Assembly (NCBI RefSeq): GCF_003243465.1
Contig: NZ_QFQZ01000078.1
Span: 1 to 22,928 of the forward strand
From: Caulobacter segnis
GTDB lineage: Bacteria; Pseudomonadota; Alphaproteobacteria; Caulobacterales; Caulobacteraceae
Reading direction: 5' to 3'
Length of the DNA: 22,928 nucleotides
Shown here: positions 9,001 to 15,691 of the stretch, one piece after another
How the letters are laid out: each line of letters starts with the position of its first letter
Position numbering within the stretch: position 1 is the first letter of the stretch
The notes under the pieces: generated by a model
What the model saw: the letters and a program-made list of their open reading frames with translations, nothing else
The model's database searches: none
What the model was told of the DNA's origin: nothing
Position numbers and translations under genes: made by a program

Positions 9001-9181
9001 CCGGGTGATCTTGGGCGCCAGCCTGCTTGGCGTCGATGGGCGGATCCAGCGCGAAGGCGATGTGGTCCACCTTGTCGCATATAAGGTCCATGACCTGGGC
9101 GACATCCTGGCGACCCTGCAGTCGCAATCGGGTGATCAAGGCGGCATGCAATGGGCCCGCAAGAGCCGGAATTTCTGCTGA
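6044..9181 (+). CDS. dnaE2: DnaE2 (ImuC), error-prone DNA polymerase III alpha subunit
   Basis: This is the C-family polymerase that performs lesion bypass in the ImuA-ImuB-DnaE2 mutasome. It has 1045 residues, close to the family norm. An N-terminal PHP domain starts with ELQCASHFSLLRGASSPGEL. The polymerase core contains CQGRGSAANSAVCY and PPDIDVDFEHARRE with Asp373 and Asp375 as metal ligands, and MKVDVLALGML with Asp524 as the likely third acid. The C-terminal part has helix-hairpin-helix and OB-type segments (FITIEDESGVANLVIWP) and no tau-binding extension, which separates it from replicative DnaE1. Translation is coupled to imuB through ATGA. It should be under LexA control from the box at 3816. 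Confidence 0.97.
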   Translation: MSATYVELQCASHFSLLRGASSPGELFDQAAALGYEALAVCDRNSLAGIVRAHIAAKATGVRLIVGCELALRDGMTLVVLPTDRPAYSRLCRLLSLGKHRAGKGECDLDLHDVAAHAEGLIAILIPDKADDLCALQLKKVAAVFGANAHLALTLRRRPGDALRLHRLDQIARAAGVTPVVTNRVLFHEPSRRMLQDVVTCIREGTTIDDVGFKRDRHADRYLKAPAEIERLFAKHLDAVAATTSIAARCRFNLDELSYQYPSEVNEGRSPQETLERQTWEGAAERYPDGVPPEVRATLNHELKLIGIMGYAPYFLTVNSIVRFARSQDILCQGRGSAANSAVCYVLGITSIDPERNDLLFERFVSQERNEPPDIDVDFEHARRETVMQWIFDTYGRHRCALVAVVQRFRPRGAVRDVGKVLGLPEDMTKALSSQVWSFSREEIEEKHAADLGMDLSDRRLRLTLELAQQLLNTPRHFSQHPGGFVLTEDRLDELVPIEPAAMENRQIIEWDKDDIDELKFMKVDVLALGMLTCLQKGLALIAQHKGVHLQLATIPPEDPRTYAMIRKADTLGVFQIESRAQMAMLPRIKPRSFYDLVIEVAIVRPGPIQGDMVHPYLRRREGLEPVSYPTPELEKVLGKTLGVPLFQEQAMRVAIECAGFTPGEADQLRRAMATFKMTGGVTHFRDKLVGGMVERGYDLEYAEKTFSQLEGFGSYGFPESHAASFALLAYASSWLKCHHPDAFCAALLNSQPMGFYGVSQIVRDAVEHGVEIRPVCVNRSRWDCTLEPASRDGRLAVRLGLRMIKGVVDEEAATLVAARGDQPYTSIDDLWRRSGLKPGMLGKLAEADAFLPSLRLHRREAMWAIKALRDTALPLFDQPEASELNEPAPQLKAMTEGREIVEDYGNLGLSLRRHPLALLRSDLTRQRRAPCRSVSAGRDGHFIQTAGLVLVRQRPGSAKGVMFITIEDESGVANLVIWPTLYEKQRRVILGASLLGVDGRIQREGDVVHLVAYKVHDLGDILATLQSQSGDQGGMQWARKSRNFC

Positions 9182-9198
9182 TCGCGACTGCCGGGGAG

Positions 9199-9513
9199 CT
9201 ACTCGTCGCGCGCCGGCATCGGCGGCCGCAGCTTTTCGAAGAGATCCTGGTGCTCCTCGCCCCGGGTCGAGCGGGCCACGTTCAGGCGCACGTAGAGACC
9301 TTCGGCGCCGTGAGCACGGACGGCCAAATCCCAGTCGCGCATCGCATCGAGCAGGCTGTTGACCGCCCCGCAGCCCATCACCTGGGGCGCAGACCCGCGC
9401 CAGCGGACATAAGCGAAGTTGCCCGCCGCCGAGGGCAGCTCGGCGGGGTCTTCGACCAGCTTAAAGCGGTAGGTCGCGCCAGAGGCGCCGGCAAGATCGA
9501 GGGTTTGCTTCAC
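9199..9513 (-). CDS. Hypothetical protein, 104 aa
   Basis: I do not recognise a named family. The 104-residue product has a mixed alpha/beta look, with the stretch LPSAAGNFAYVRWRGSAP and a C-terminal ARSTRGEEHQDLFEKL. There is no signal peptide or membrane segment. The start is a GTG at 9513 without an obvious ribosome site, so the exact N-terminus is uncertain. It faces dnaE2 tail to tail with 17 bases between the stops, and is divergent from the next small gene. The amino-acid make-up looks like a real protein, unlike the arginine-rich frames on the other strand. Confidence 0.65.
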   Translation of the reverse strand: MKQTLDLAGASGATYRFKLVEDPAELPSAAGNFAYVRWRGSAPQVMGCGAVNSLLDAMRDWDLAVRAHGAEGLYVRLNVARSTRGEEHQDLFEKLRPPMPARDE

Positions 9514-9600
9514 GGGGTGATAATAGGCGCCGGCTTGAAAAAACTCACGCCTTCTACCGCACTGACGTCGCGTTAAGCGTTGCTTTGTAAGCGAGACGCC

Positions 9601-9897
9601 GTGCAGCCCAACCTCTCGACCTTTTTGCAGGCGGCCATGGACGTCGGCCTTGCCGACCGCCTGGCGGTGCTGCGTGATGACGTCGAGCGCGCGATCGACG
9701 ACTTCCCGCCGGGCGGCGGCGGTTGGCGCGTTCGACTAGAGGGCCAACGCGCGCGCCTGCGAAGCCCCGATCTTGATCTGGTCGTGCGCCTGGTCGGCGT
9801 TCTTTGCGATGAGGACCCGTCGCGACGGGCCCGGATCATCCCGGTGGCCCGGTCTCTGAAAGCGCAATTTCCCGTGCTGGCGAAGTTGGCCAGCTAG
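9601..9897 (+). CDS. Hypothetical protein, 98 aa
   Basis: No family is recognised. The product of 98 residues starts with a helical part (FLQAAMDVGLADRLAVLRDDVERAIDDF), followed by a glycine-rich turn PPGGGG and a beta-like WRVRLEGQRARLRSP. The GTG at 9601 is preferred; an in-frame TTG at 9580 is an alternative. Its TAG stop overlaps the stop of the convergent gene to the right. It is divergent from the 9199-9513 gene, and the roughly 90 bases between them would hold both promoters. Confidence 0.5.
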   Translation: MQPNLSTFLQAAMDVGLADRLAVLRDDVERAIDDFPPGGGGWRVRLEGQRARLRSPDLDLVVRLVGVLCDEDPSRRARIIPVARSLKAQFPVLAKLAS

Positions 9898-10277
9898 CGG
9901 GCGCTCTTCTTCAAGAGCGCCATGGCCTCCAGCCGTGCGCAGGCGGCGTTGTGGGCCAGGGCGCTGTCACGCGAGCGCAGATACTCGACCGCGAAGGCGG
10001 CCACGGCTGCGTCTAGCGCTTTGGTGAAGGCGATGCGGTGGCGCGAGGCGCAGTGCGCCGCCTCCACCGAAAGGTCCTGGAAAAGAAACCGCGCTTGGGC
10101 CAGCGAGCCGCCGACGAGAGCGGCGATCTTCAGGACCTGGGCTTCGAAGCGGGCTTGGGTCACTGGGCTGGTCCTTTGCAGGGCCTCATCGTGGCCCATC
10201 GCATGTGCGCATGCTGCGACCTTAGCGGCTCTCGCGGCGGCGGCAAAGATCGCGCGAGGTTTGCGTCCTTGAGCCAA
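9894..10277 (-). CDS. Hypothetical alanine-rich helical protein
   Basis: No family is recognised. The frame encodes up to 127 residues, mostly alanine-rich helix, with KIAALVGGSLAQARFLFQDLSVEAAHCASRHRIAFTKALDAAVAAF in two pieces that look amphipathic. The general look recalls small phasin-like or polymer-associated helical proteins, but nothing specific supports that. The upstream end is a TTG at 10277; an ATG at 10199 giving 101 residues is also possible, and neither has a clear ribosome site. It is divergent from xthA and convergent with the preceding gene. Confidence 0.5.
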   Translation of the reverse strand: MAQGRKPRAIFAAAARAAKVAACAHAMGHDEALQRTSPVTQARFEAQVLKIAALVGGSLAQARFLFQDLSVEAAHCASRHRIAFTKALDAAVAAFAVEYLRSRDSALAHNAACARLEAMALLKKSAR

Positions 10278-10358
10278 AGCGCTGCTGCAGCGTTCAGCTC
10301 CGATGACCTTCCGCGACCATCCCTTTTGTGATCAGCAAGCCGTTGGACCGGCGCGGCG

Positions 10359-11132
10359 ATGAAGATCGCGACCTTCAACATCAACAACGTCGTTGGCCGG
10401 CTGGACAACCTCATCGACTGGCTGGCCCAGGAAGAGCCCGATGTGGTCTGCCTTCAGGAGCTGAAGGCCGAGCAAGGCGCGTTCCCGGCCCAGCCGTTGG
10501 AGCAGATGGGCTACCACGCCGCCTGGTCTGGCGAGCGGACTTGGAACGGCGTGGCCATCTTGGCCCGGGGCGCCGAGCCGGTGGTGACCCGCACGCGGCT
10601 TCCGGGCGACACGGGCGACCGCCAGGCCCGTTATATCGAGGCGGCCGTAGGCGGGGTGCTGATCGCCAGCCTCTATCTGCCCAACGGCAATCCAGCGCCA
10701 GGCCCCAAGTTCGACTACAAGCTGGCCTGGTTCGAGCGCTTTATCGAGCACGCCGCCGAGCTGATGGCCAGCGGGGCCCCGGTGGTGCTGGCCGGCGACT
10801 ACAACGTCATCCCCACCGACGCCGACATCTACCCAAAGCACTCCTACGCCGGCAACGCGCTGCTTCGGCCCGAGAGCCGCGCGGCCTTTCAGCGCCTGCT
10901 GGGCCAAGGGTGGACCGACGCCTTGCGGGCGATGCACCCGGCGGGGCCGCTGTGGACCTTCTGGTCCTATCTTCGCAATCGCTGGGAGACCGACCACGGG
11001 ATGCGGCTGGACCATCTGCTGGTGTCGACGAGCTTGGTCGATGACTTGGTGGCCGCCGGCGTGGATCGCTGGGTGCGGGGCGAGGAGAACGCCAGTGATC
11101 ATGCTCCGACTTGGATCGTGCTCGACCGGTGA
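10359..11132 (+). CDS. xthA: Exodeoxyribonuclease III (AP endonuclease family)
   Basis: This 257-residue protein belongs to the exonuclease III/APE1 family, which cuts DNA 5' of abasic sites and removes blocked 3' ends during base excision repair. All family blocks are seen in order: MKIATFNINNV at the N-terminus, VCLQELKAEQ with the metal-binding Glu, VVLAGDYNVIPTDADIY with the catalytic Asp and Asn, MRLDHLLVS, and NASDHAPTWIVL with the final Asp-His pair. The length fits the family. The ATG at 10359 is the first that gives the full N-terminal strand. The stop codon overlaps the GTG of the next gene, so the two are coupled. No LexA box was seen in front of it. Confidence 0.96.
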   Translation: MKIATFNINNVVGRLDNLIDWLAQEEPDVVCLQELKAEQGAFPAQPLEQMGYHAAWSGERTWNGVAILARGAEPVVTRTRLPGDTGDRQARYIEAAVGGVLIASLYLPNGNPAPGPKFDYKLAWFERFIEHAAELMASGAPVVLAGDYNVIPTDADIYPKHSYAGNALLRPESRAAFQRLLGQGWTDALRAMHPAGPLWTFWSYLRNRWETDHGMRLDHLLVSTSLVDDLVAAGVDRWVRGEENASDHAPTWIVLDR

Positions 11133-11488
11133 GCCAGATTCCCAAGATCCCAAGCGCCTATCCAACCACGCCCGATGGTCGCTACTTCGTGGTCAAGGGA
11201 CGGCTGTGGCGGCTTTCCAATCCAGAGCTGGATCCGCAGGTTCGCGAAAGCCTGGTCAAGGCGCTGATGGACGCTCGACGCGAAGTCGGAGCGGCGGGGC
11301 GGCGCGGTGATGAAGAGGGCAAGGCGCTGGCGCGCTCTAGGGTGGATGAGGCCAAGCGAGGGCTCGGCGAGCGAGGGACTGTCTGGTGGTCGGACGGCGC
11401 ACCTGATTTCAATCGTCGGCTTGTGAAGAACACGCCCTATGCGCAGTGGTTCGAGGCCTTGAGACGGATGGGGGAAGCCTCCCCGTGA
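11129..11488 (+). CDS. Conserved hypothetical protein coupled to xthA
   Basis: The product has 119 residues and a composition typical of a small soluble protein found in alphaproteobacteria, but no function is known to me. It starts with a Pro/Tyr-rich part (IPSAYPTTPDGRYFVVKGRLWRLSNP), has a charged helix in the middle (ESLVKALMDARREVG and a second arginine-rich helix), and ends with GTVWWSDGAPDFNRRLVKNTPYAQWFEAL. The start is the GTG at 11129, which overlaps the xthA stop as GTGA. That coupling suggests it is made together with exonuclease III; any role in repair is only inferred. Confidence 0.82.
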   Translation: MSQIPKIPSAYPTTPDGRYFVVKGRLWRLSNPELDPQVRESLVKALMDARREVGAAGRRGDEEGKALARSRVDEAKRGLGERGTVWWSDGAPDFNRRLVKNTPYAQWFEALRRMGEASP

Positions 11489-11490
11489 GC

Positions 11491-11508
11491 TTGAGCCGCG
11501 AGGCTCAA
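11491..11508 (+). terminator. Hairpin after the xthA-linked gene
   Basis: TTGAGCC, a four-base loop GCGA, then GGCTCAA forms a perfect 7-bp stem that begins two bases after the stop codon at 11488. It is followed by TCTACCCCCTCT rather than a clean T run, so intrinsic termination is plausible but not certain. merR ends 72 bases further on from the other side. Confidence 0.5.
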
Positions 11509-11579
11509 TCTACCCCCTCTGCGGGGACGCCCCCAGGCTGTGCTAAAAGTCGCAGCCGCCACGATCATATCGCAGCCGC

Positions 11580-11981
11580 TCAGGCGGCGCGGAGCGCCTC
11601 GATCAGCGGACAGCCTGGATCCTGCCCCGCGTCGCAAGCCCGCACCGAGTCGGCCAGCACCCGCTCCATCCGCTTCAGGTCGGCGATGCGCGTGCGCACG
11701 TCTTTCAGATGCGATGCGGCGAGGTTGCGCACCTCGGCGCAGGACGCGTGCCCGCCGCCTGCAAGGCCCAGCAGGGCGCGCACCTCGTCCAGCGTGAAGC
11801 CCAGCTCGCGGGCCCGTCGCACGAAGCCGAGGCGGCCCACGTCGTCCGCGCCATAGCTCCGGTAGCGGCCCCGCCGGGGCGGGGCCGGCATCAGGCCGAT
11901 CCGCTCGTAGTAGCGGATCGTTTCGATGTTGCAGCCCGTGCGCCGGGACAGTTCGCCAATCGGAATCGCGGTATCCGCCAT
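11580..11981 (-). CDS. merR: MerR, mercury-responsive transcription regulator
   Basis: MerR represses, and with Hg(II) activates, the divergent mer operon by twisting the promoter DNA. The 133-residue protein has the MerR-type helix-turn-helix at the N-terminus (IGELSRRTGCNIETIRYYERIGLM) and a long dimer helix after residue 85. The three Hg ligands are present as Cys81, Cys116 and Cys124, matching Cys82, Cys117 and Cys126 of Tn501 MerR with a loop shorter by one residue. The ATG at 11981 has GAGAGG eight bases upstream. The frame is open far upstream, but that part overlaps merC and is not coding. Confidence 0.96.
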   Translation of the reverse strand: MADTAIPIGELSRRTGCNIETIRYYERIGLMPAPPRRGRYRSYGADDVGRLGFVRRARELGFTLDEVRALLGLAGGGHASCAEVRNLAASHLKDVRTRIADLKRMERVLADSVRACDAGQDPGCPLIEALRAA

Positions 11982-12007
11982 GCTGTTCGCGCCTCTCAAT
12001 TTTGGGC

Positions 12008-12038
12008 TTGAGTCTGTAGTCGCTACAGATCGTATGTA
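12008..12038 (+). promoter_or_regulatory. mer promoter with MerR operator
   Basis: A -35 element TTGAGT (12008-12013) and a -10 element TATGTA (12033-12038) are separated by exactly 19 bases, the over-long spacing known for MerR-activated promoters. A perfect dyad lies within the spacer region: TCTGTAG (12013-12019), TCG, CTACAGA (12023-12029). The merC start is 85 bases downstream. This layout matches the merOP of Tn501 and Tn21 in geometry, though not in the base sequence of the dyad. Confidence 0.88.
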
Positions 12039-12122
12039 GTGATCCTCAGCCCCCACGGGCAAGCTGCAGTCCTGATTGTAGCGTAGCTCTGACGGTTCCA
12101 CGAAGTCGCCGAGGCTATTGCG

Positions 12123-12548
12123 ATGCCCATCCAGAATCCCCTCACCCGCGCGGCCGACAAGGCGGGCGTCATCGGCTCGATCGTCACCGCCATGGGCTGC
12201 GCGGCGTGCTTCCCGGCTCTTGCGAGCCTTGGCGCCGCGCTGGGCCTTGGGTTTCTGAGCCAGTACGAAGGCGTCTTTATTCGTTACCTCCTGCCGCTGT
12301 TCGCCGTGATCGCCCTCGTCGCCAACGTGGTCGGCGGACTTCGCCATCGCCGGTGGCCGCGAATGGCGCTGAGCGTCATCGGGCCGATCTTGGTGCTGGC
12401 GGCGGCTTTGCTCATGGCCACCCGCGGTTGGCCGACGGCGTGGCTCCTCTATCCCGGACTGACCTTGATGGTGGTCGTCGCGATCTGGGATCTCGCTGCA
12501 CCGCCTCGCAATGCGCCCGCGCCACCCCGCGAAAGGGCTGTTTCCTAA
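12123..12548 (+). CDS. merC: MerC, inner-membrane mercury transporter
   Basis: MerC moves Hg(II) across the inner membrane toward the cytoplasmic reductase. The protein has 141 residues and four hydrophobic segments (about 15-45, 52-68, 78-96 and 102-124). The first segment carries the Hg-binding pair in MGCAACFPA (Cys26, Cys29) followed by GLGFLSQYEGVFI, both hallmarks of MerC. The C-terminal cysteines known in Tn21 MerC are absent; the tail here is proline-rich and has no Cys. It is the first gene of the mer operon, with GAGG eight bases before the ATG, and merT follows after 34 bases. Confidence 0.94.
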   Translation: MPIQNPLTRAADKAGVIGSIVTAMGCAACFPALASLGAALGLGFLSQYEGVFIRYLLPLFAVIALVANVVGGLRHRRWPRMALSVIGPILVLAAALLMATRGWPTAWLLYPGLTLMVVVAIWDLAAPPRNAPAPPRERAVS

Positions 12549-12582
12549 CGTGATGGCGGAGTTGATCGGAAGGAGAGTCGAC

Positions 12583-12933
12583 TTGTCAGAACCCAAAAGC
12601 GGCCGCAGTGCGTTGGCGCTAGGAGGCGTAGCCGCCATTCTGGCATCGACCTGTTGCCTCGGCCCGCTCGTCTTGGTCGCCCTCGGGTTCAGCGGCGCCT
12701 GGATCGGCAACCTGACCGCGCTGGAACCGTATCGTCCGTTGTTCATCGGCGCAGCGCTGATCGCCATGGTCTTCGCCTACCGCCGAATCTTTCGCCCGGC
12801 CCGCGCCTGCGAGCCCGGCGAAGTCTGCGCCGTGCCCAAGGTCAGGACCACCTACAAGGTCATCTTCTGGGCGGTCGCAGCGCTCGTCCTTGTCGCGCTG
12901 GCGTTCCCCTACGTCCTGCCCCTGTTCTACTGA
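12583..12933 (+). CDS. merT: MerT, mercuric ion transporter
   Basis: MerT is an inner-membrane protein that accepts Hg(II) from MerP and passes it to MerA. With the TTG start at 12583 the product is 116 residues, the same as Tn501 MerT, and begins MSEP as that protein does. AAGGAG lies seven bases before this TTG; the earlier ATG at 12553 has no such site and would add ten residues. Three membrane segments are seen. Cys24-Cys25 in the first segment (ASTCCLGP) and Cys76/Cys82 in the cytoplasmic loop (ACEPGEVC) are the known mercury-handling pairs, at the same positions as in Tn501. merP follows after 12 bases. Confidence 0.96.
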   Translation: MSEPKSGRSALALGGVAAILASTCCLGPLVLVALGFSGAWIGNLTALEPYRPLFIGAALIAMVFAYRRIFRPARACEPGEVCAVPKVRTTYKVIFWAVAALVLVALAFPYVLPLFY

Positions 12934-12945
12934 AAGGAAGTCCCC

Positions 12946-13224
12946 ATGAAGACGCTCGTCTCCCTGATCGCCCTGATGGGCGCGCTCAGCTCGCCCGCGT
13001 GGGCCGCGACGAAGACGGTCACCCTGGCGGTGCCCGGCATGACCTGCGCGGCCTGCCCGATAACCGTCAAGACGGCGCTTGCCAAGGTCGACGGCGTCGA
13101 GAAAACCGAGGTCAGCTTCGAAAAGCGCGAGGCCGTCGTCTCCTACGATGACGCCAAGACCACGGTCGCCGCCCTGACCAAGGCGACGGCGGGCGCGGGC
13201 TACCCGTCCACCGTGAAGCGCTGA
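12946..13224 (+). CDS. merP: MerP, periplasmic mercury-binding protein
   Basis: MerP binds Hg(II) in the periplasm and delivers it to MerT. The 92-residue precursor has a signal peptide of about 20 residues ending AWA, then an HMA fold whose metal site is GMTCAAC with Cys34 and Cys37. The C-terminal half shows the expected VSYDDAKTTVAALTKATAGAGYPS pattern in pieces. AAGGAAG lies just upstream of the ATG. It is 12 bases from both merT and merA. Confidence 0.96.
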   Translation: MKTLVSLIALMGALSSPAWAATKTVTLAVPGMTCAACPITVKTALAKVDGVEKTEVSFEKREAVVSYDDAKTTVAALTKATAGAGYPSTVKR

Positions 13225-13236
13225 GGAGCCTGCCCC

Positions 13237-14877
13237 GTGACCGCCGCGATCGCCCTGCGCATTGACGGAATGACCTGCGACTCGTGCGCCACGCACGTGA
13301 GGGAGGCGTTGGAGCGCGTCCCAGGCGTGCGCTCGGCCGCCGTCTCCTATCTGAAGGCGCGCGCGGAGATCGCGGCCGATGCGGGGGTTAGCTCCGAGGC
13401 CCTTGCGGCCACGGTCGCGACGCTCGGCTATCGCGCCTCGGTCGCCGACGCGGGCGGCGCGCAACGCGGCGCCGGCGGCGTCCCGCTGCACATCGCCGTC
13501 ATCGGCAGCGGCGGCGCGGCGATGGCGGCGGCGCTGAAAGCCGTCGAGCAGGGCGCGAAGGTCACCCTTGTCGAGCGCGGCGTCATTGGCGGAACCTGCG
13601 TCAACGTCGGCTGCGTGCCGTCCAAGATCATGATCCGCGCGGCGCATATCGCCCATCTACGTCGCGAAAGCCCGTTCGATGACGGGATCGGGGCCTGTAC
13701 GCCAGCGATCCTGCGCGAGCAGCTGCTGGCCCAGCAGCAGGCGCGCGTCGATGAGCTGCGGCAGGCGAAATACGAGACCATCCTGGCCGACACCCCGTCC
13801 ATCACGGTGCTGCGCGGCGAGGCCCGCTTCGCGGACGCCCACAGCCTGCTCGTGCGCCAGTCCGACGGGGTCGAGCAACATGTGACCTTCGAACGCTGCC
13901 TAATCGCCACCGGCGCCAGCCCGGCCGAGCCGCCCATTCTGGGGTTGTCGGATACGCCGTACTGGACCTCGACGGAGGCCCTTGAGAGCGAGACCCTCCC
14001 ATCGCGCCTAGCGGTGATCGGCTCATCGGTCGTCGCTGTCGAACTGGCCCAGGCCTTCGCTCGGCTCGGCAGCAAGGTGACGATCCTGGCGCGCCATACC
14101 CTGTTCTTCCGTGAGGACCCGGCCATCGGCGAGGCGGTCACGGCCGCCTTCCGCGCCGAGGGCATCGAGGTGCTGGAGCACACCCAGGCGAGCAAGGTCG
14201 CCTACGCCGATGGCGAGTTCGTCCTCGCCACCGGCCAGGGCGAACTGCGCGTGGACAAGCTGCTCGTCGCGACGGGCCGGGCGCCCAACACCCGGACGCT
14301 TGTCCTGGAGGCGGCCGGCGTCGCCGTCAACGCGCAGGGCGGCGTCGTGATCGACACGGCCATGCGCAGCAGCACGCCGCACATCTACGCCGCCGGCGAC
14401 TGCACAGACCAGCCTCAGTTCGTCTATGTCGCGGCGGCGGCCGGAACCCGGGCGGCGATCAACATGACCGGCGGTGAGGCCGCCTTGGACCTGGCCACGA
14501 TGCCGGCGGTCGTGTTCAGCGATCCGCAGGTCGCCACGGTCGGGCTCAGCGAGGCGGAGGCCCACCGCGCCGGGATCGAGACCGACAGCCGGCTCCTGAC
14601 CTTGGACAACGTCCCGCGCGCGCTCGCCAACTTTGACACCCGCGGCTTCATCAAGCTGGTCGCCGAAGCTGGTAGCGGCCGGCTCATTGGCGTCCAGGCG
14701 GTGACGCCGGAGGCGGGCGAGATCATCCAGACGGCCGCGCTCGCCATCCGGGCGCGCATGACCGTCGGCGAGCTGGGCGACCAGCTGTTCCCCTATCTGA
14801 CCATGGTGGAAGGCCTGAAGCTCGCGGCCCAGACCTTCTCCAAGGATGTGAAACAGCTTTCCTGCTGCGCCGGTTGA
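13237..14877 (+). CDS. merA: MerA, mercuric reductase with N-terminal HMA domain
   Basis: MerA is the cytosolic flavoprotein that reduces Hg(II) to volatile Hg(0) with NADPH. The 546 residues comprise an HMA domain (1-70, GMTCDSC with Cys14 and Cys17), an FAD domain starting HIAVIGSGGAAMAAAL, and the redox pair GGTCVNVGCVPSK with Cys121 and Cys126. An NADPH domain follows (LAVIGSSVVAVELAQAFARLG), and then a dimer domain ending SCCAG, with the vicinal Cys543-Cys544 that hand Hg to the partner subunit. The length is near the 561 of Tn501 MerA. The GTG at 13237 follows GAGGAG at good spacing. It lies between merP and merB in one transcript. Confidence 0.98.
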   Translation: MTAAIALRIDGMTCDSCATHVREALERVPGVRSAAVSYLKARAEIAADAGVSSEALAATVATLGYRASVADAGGAQRGAGGVPLHIAVIGSGGAAMAAALKAVEQGAKVTLVERGVIGGTCVNVGCVPSKIMIRAAHIAHLRRESPFDDGIGACTPAILREQLLAQQQARVDELRQAKYETILADTPSITVLRGEARFADAHSLLVRQSDGVEQHVTFERCLIATGASPAEPPILGLSDTPYWTSTEALESETLPSRLAVIGSSVVAVELAQAFARLGSKVTILARHTLFFREDPAIGEAVTAAFRAEGIEVLEHTQASKVAYADGEFVLATGQGELRVDKLLVATGRAPNTRTLVLEAAGVAVNAQGGVVIDTAMRSSTPHIYAAGDCTDQPQFVYVAAAAGTRAAINMTGGEAALDLATMPAVVFSDPQVATVGLSEAEAHRAGIETDSRLLTLDNVPRALANFDTRGFIKLVAEAGSGRLIGVQAVTPEAGEIIQTAALAIRARMTVGELGDQLFPYLTMVEGLKLAAQTFSKDVKQLSCCAG

Positions 14878-14911
14878 AGGTTCAGTTTGGGTGGCGAGCG
14901 GAGCGCGCGTG

Positions 14912-15691
14912 ATGACGACGCCCACCTCACACGCTGAAGCCACCGGATGGCCCGTCGTCGAGTTTCGAGGCGGCGTGATCATCCCAGACTGGGGAGCGGT
15001 CACGACACCACAGGCCCAAAACGCCCTGAGGGCCGTCGTCGAGGCCTTCATCGGCCCCAAGTGGGATGGGCTGGATGAGACCGAGAGCCGAATCCACGGC
15101 ATCGTCCTGAGCGCCTACGCCATGAGCGGGCACGCTCCGGAGGCCGCGGACGTCGCCGCCGGGGCCGGACTCGCCATCGCTGAGACCGACAGCGTGCTGC
15201 GGCGTCTGGCCGGGCGCGACCTCCTCATTCTCAACGTTGCCGGCCGGATAGGCGGCGCCTATCCGTTCACCGATGGTCCGACTGAGCATCACGTCGAGAC
15301 CGGCGGGCTCTCCGTGGGCGCCATGTGCGCCATCGACGCGCTCGGCGTCGGGGCGATGCTGGAGCGCGACATCACCGTCCGCTCGGCGTGCCGTCAGTGC
15401 GCCCGTGCGCTCGCCATCCACACACGGAGCCACGGCCGCCAACTGGATCAGGTCGAGCCTTCGGGGATCGTCGTCTGGTCCGGCCATCGCTACGCCGCCG
15501 GTTGCGCGGCGTCTTCGCTCTGCACCCTGCAGGCCTTCTTCTGCGATGACGCTCACCTGGAGACCTGGCGCACGAACAGCCTGGCCGCCGGTCAGGACGG
15601 GGTGCGCCTGAGCCTGTCCGAAGCGCTGGAGGTCGGCCGCGCGATCTTCGCGCCGATGCGGATGGAGTTGCGGCCATGGCCTACGACCTGA
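14912..15691 (+). CDS. merB: MerB, organomercurial lyase (long form)
   Basis: MerB cleaves the carbon-mercury bond of organomercurials such as methylmercury and passes Hg(II) to MerA. The catalytic triad is visible: Cys139 and Asp142 in MCAIDALG, and Cys204 in SSLCTLQAFF, matching Cys96, Asp99 and Cys159 of R831 MerB. The core begins at about residue 50, so the protein of 259 residues has an N-terminal extension of some 45 residues relative to the 212-residue R831 enzyme. The ATG at 14912 has GCGGAG eight bases upstream; a GTG at 14891 is an alternative. A cysteine pair CRQC near residue 163 adds possible metal ligands. Its last 16 bases overlap the next gene. Confidence 0.93.
   Translation: MTTPTSHAEATGWPVVEFRGGVIIPDWGAVTTPQAQNALRAVVEAFIGPKWDGLDETESRIHGIVLSAYAMSGHAPEAADVAAGAGLAIAETDSVLRRLAGRDLLILNVAGRIGGAYPFTDGPTEHHVETGGLSVGAMCAIDALGVGAMLERDITVRSACRQCARALAIHTRSHGRQLDQVEPSGIVVWSGHRYAAGCAASSLCTLQAFFCDDAHLETWRTNSLAAGQDGVRLSLSEALEVGRAIFAPMRMELRPWPTT

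Noticed and set aside
11552..11580. Direct repeat CGCAGCCGC twice near the end of merR
   Set aside because: Two short GC-rich copies in a convergent gap are not enough for a functional claim.
11580..12767. 395-residue minus-strand frame with MerR at its end
   Set aside because: Only the last 133 residues are MerR; the ATG at 11981 has a ribosome site and the rest overlaps merC and merT.
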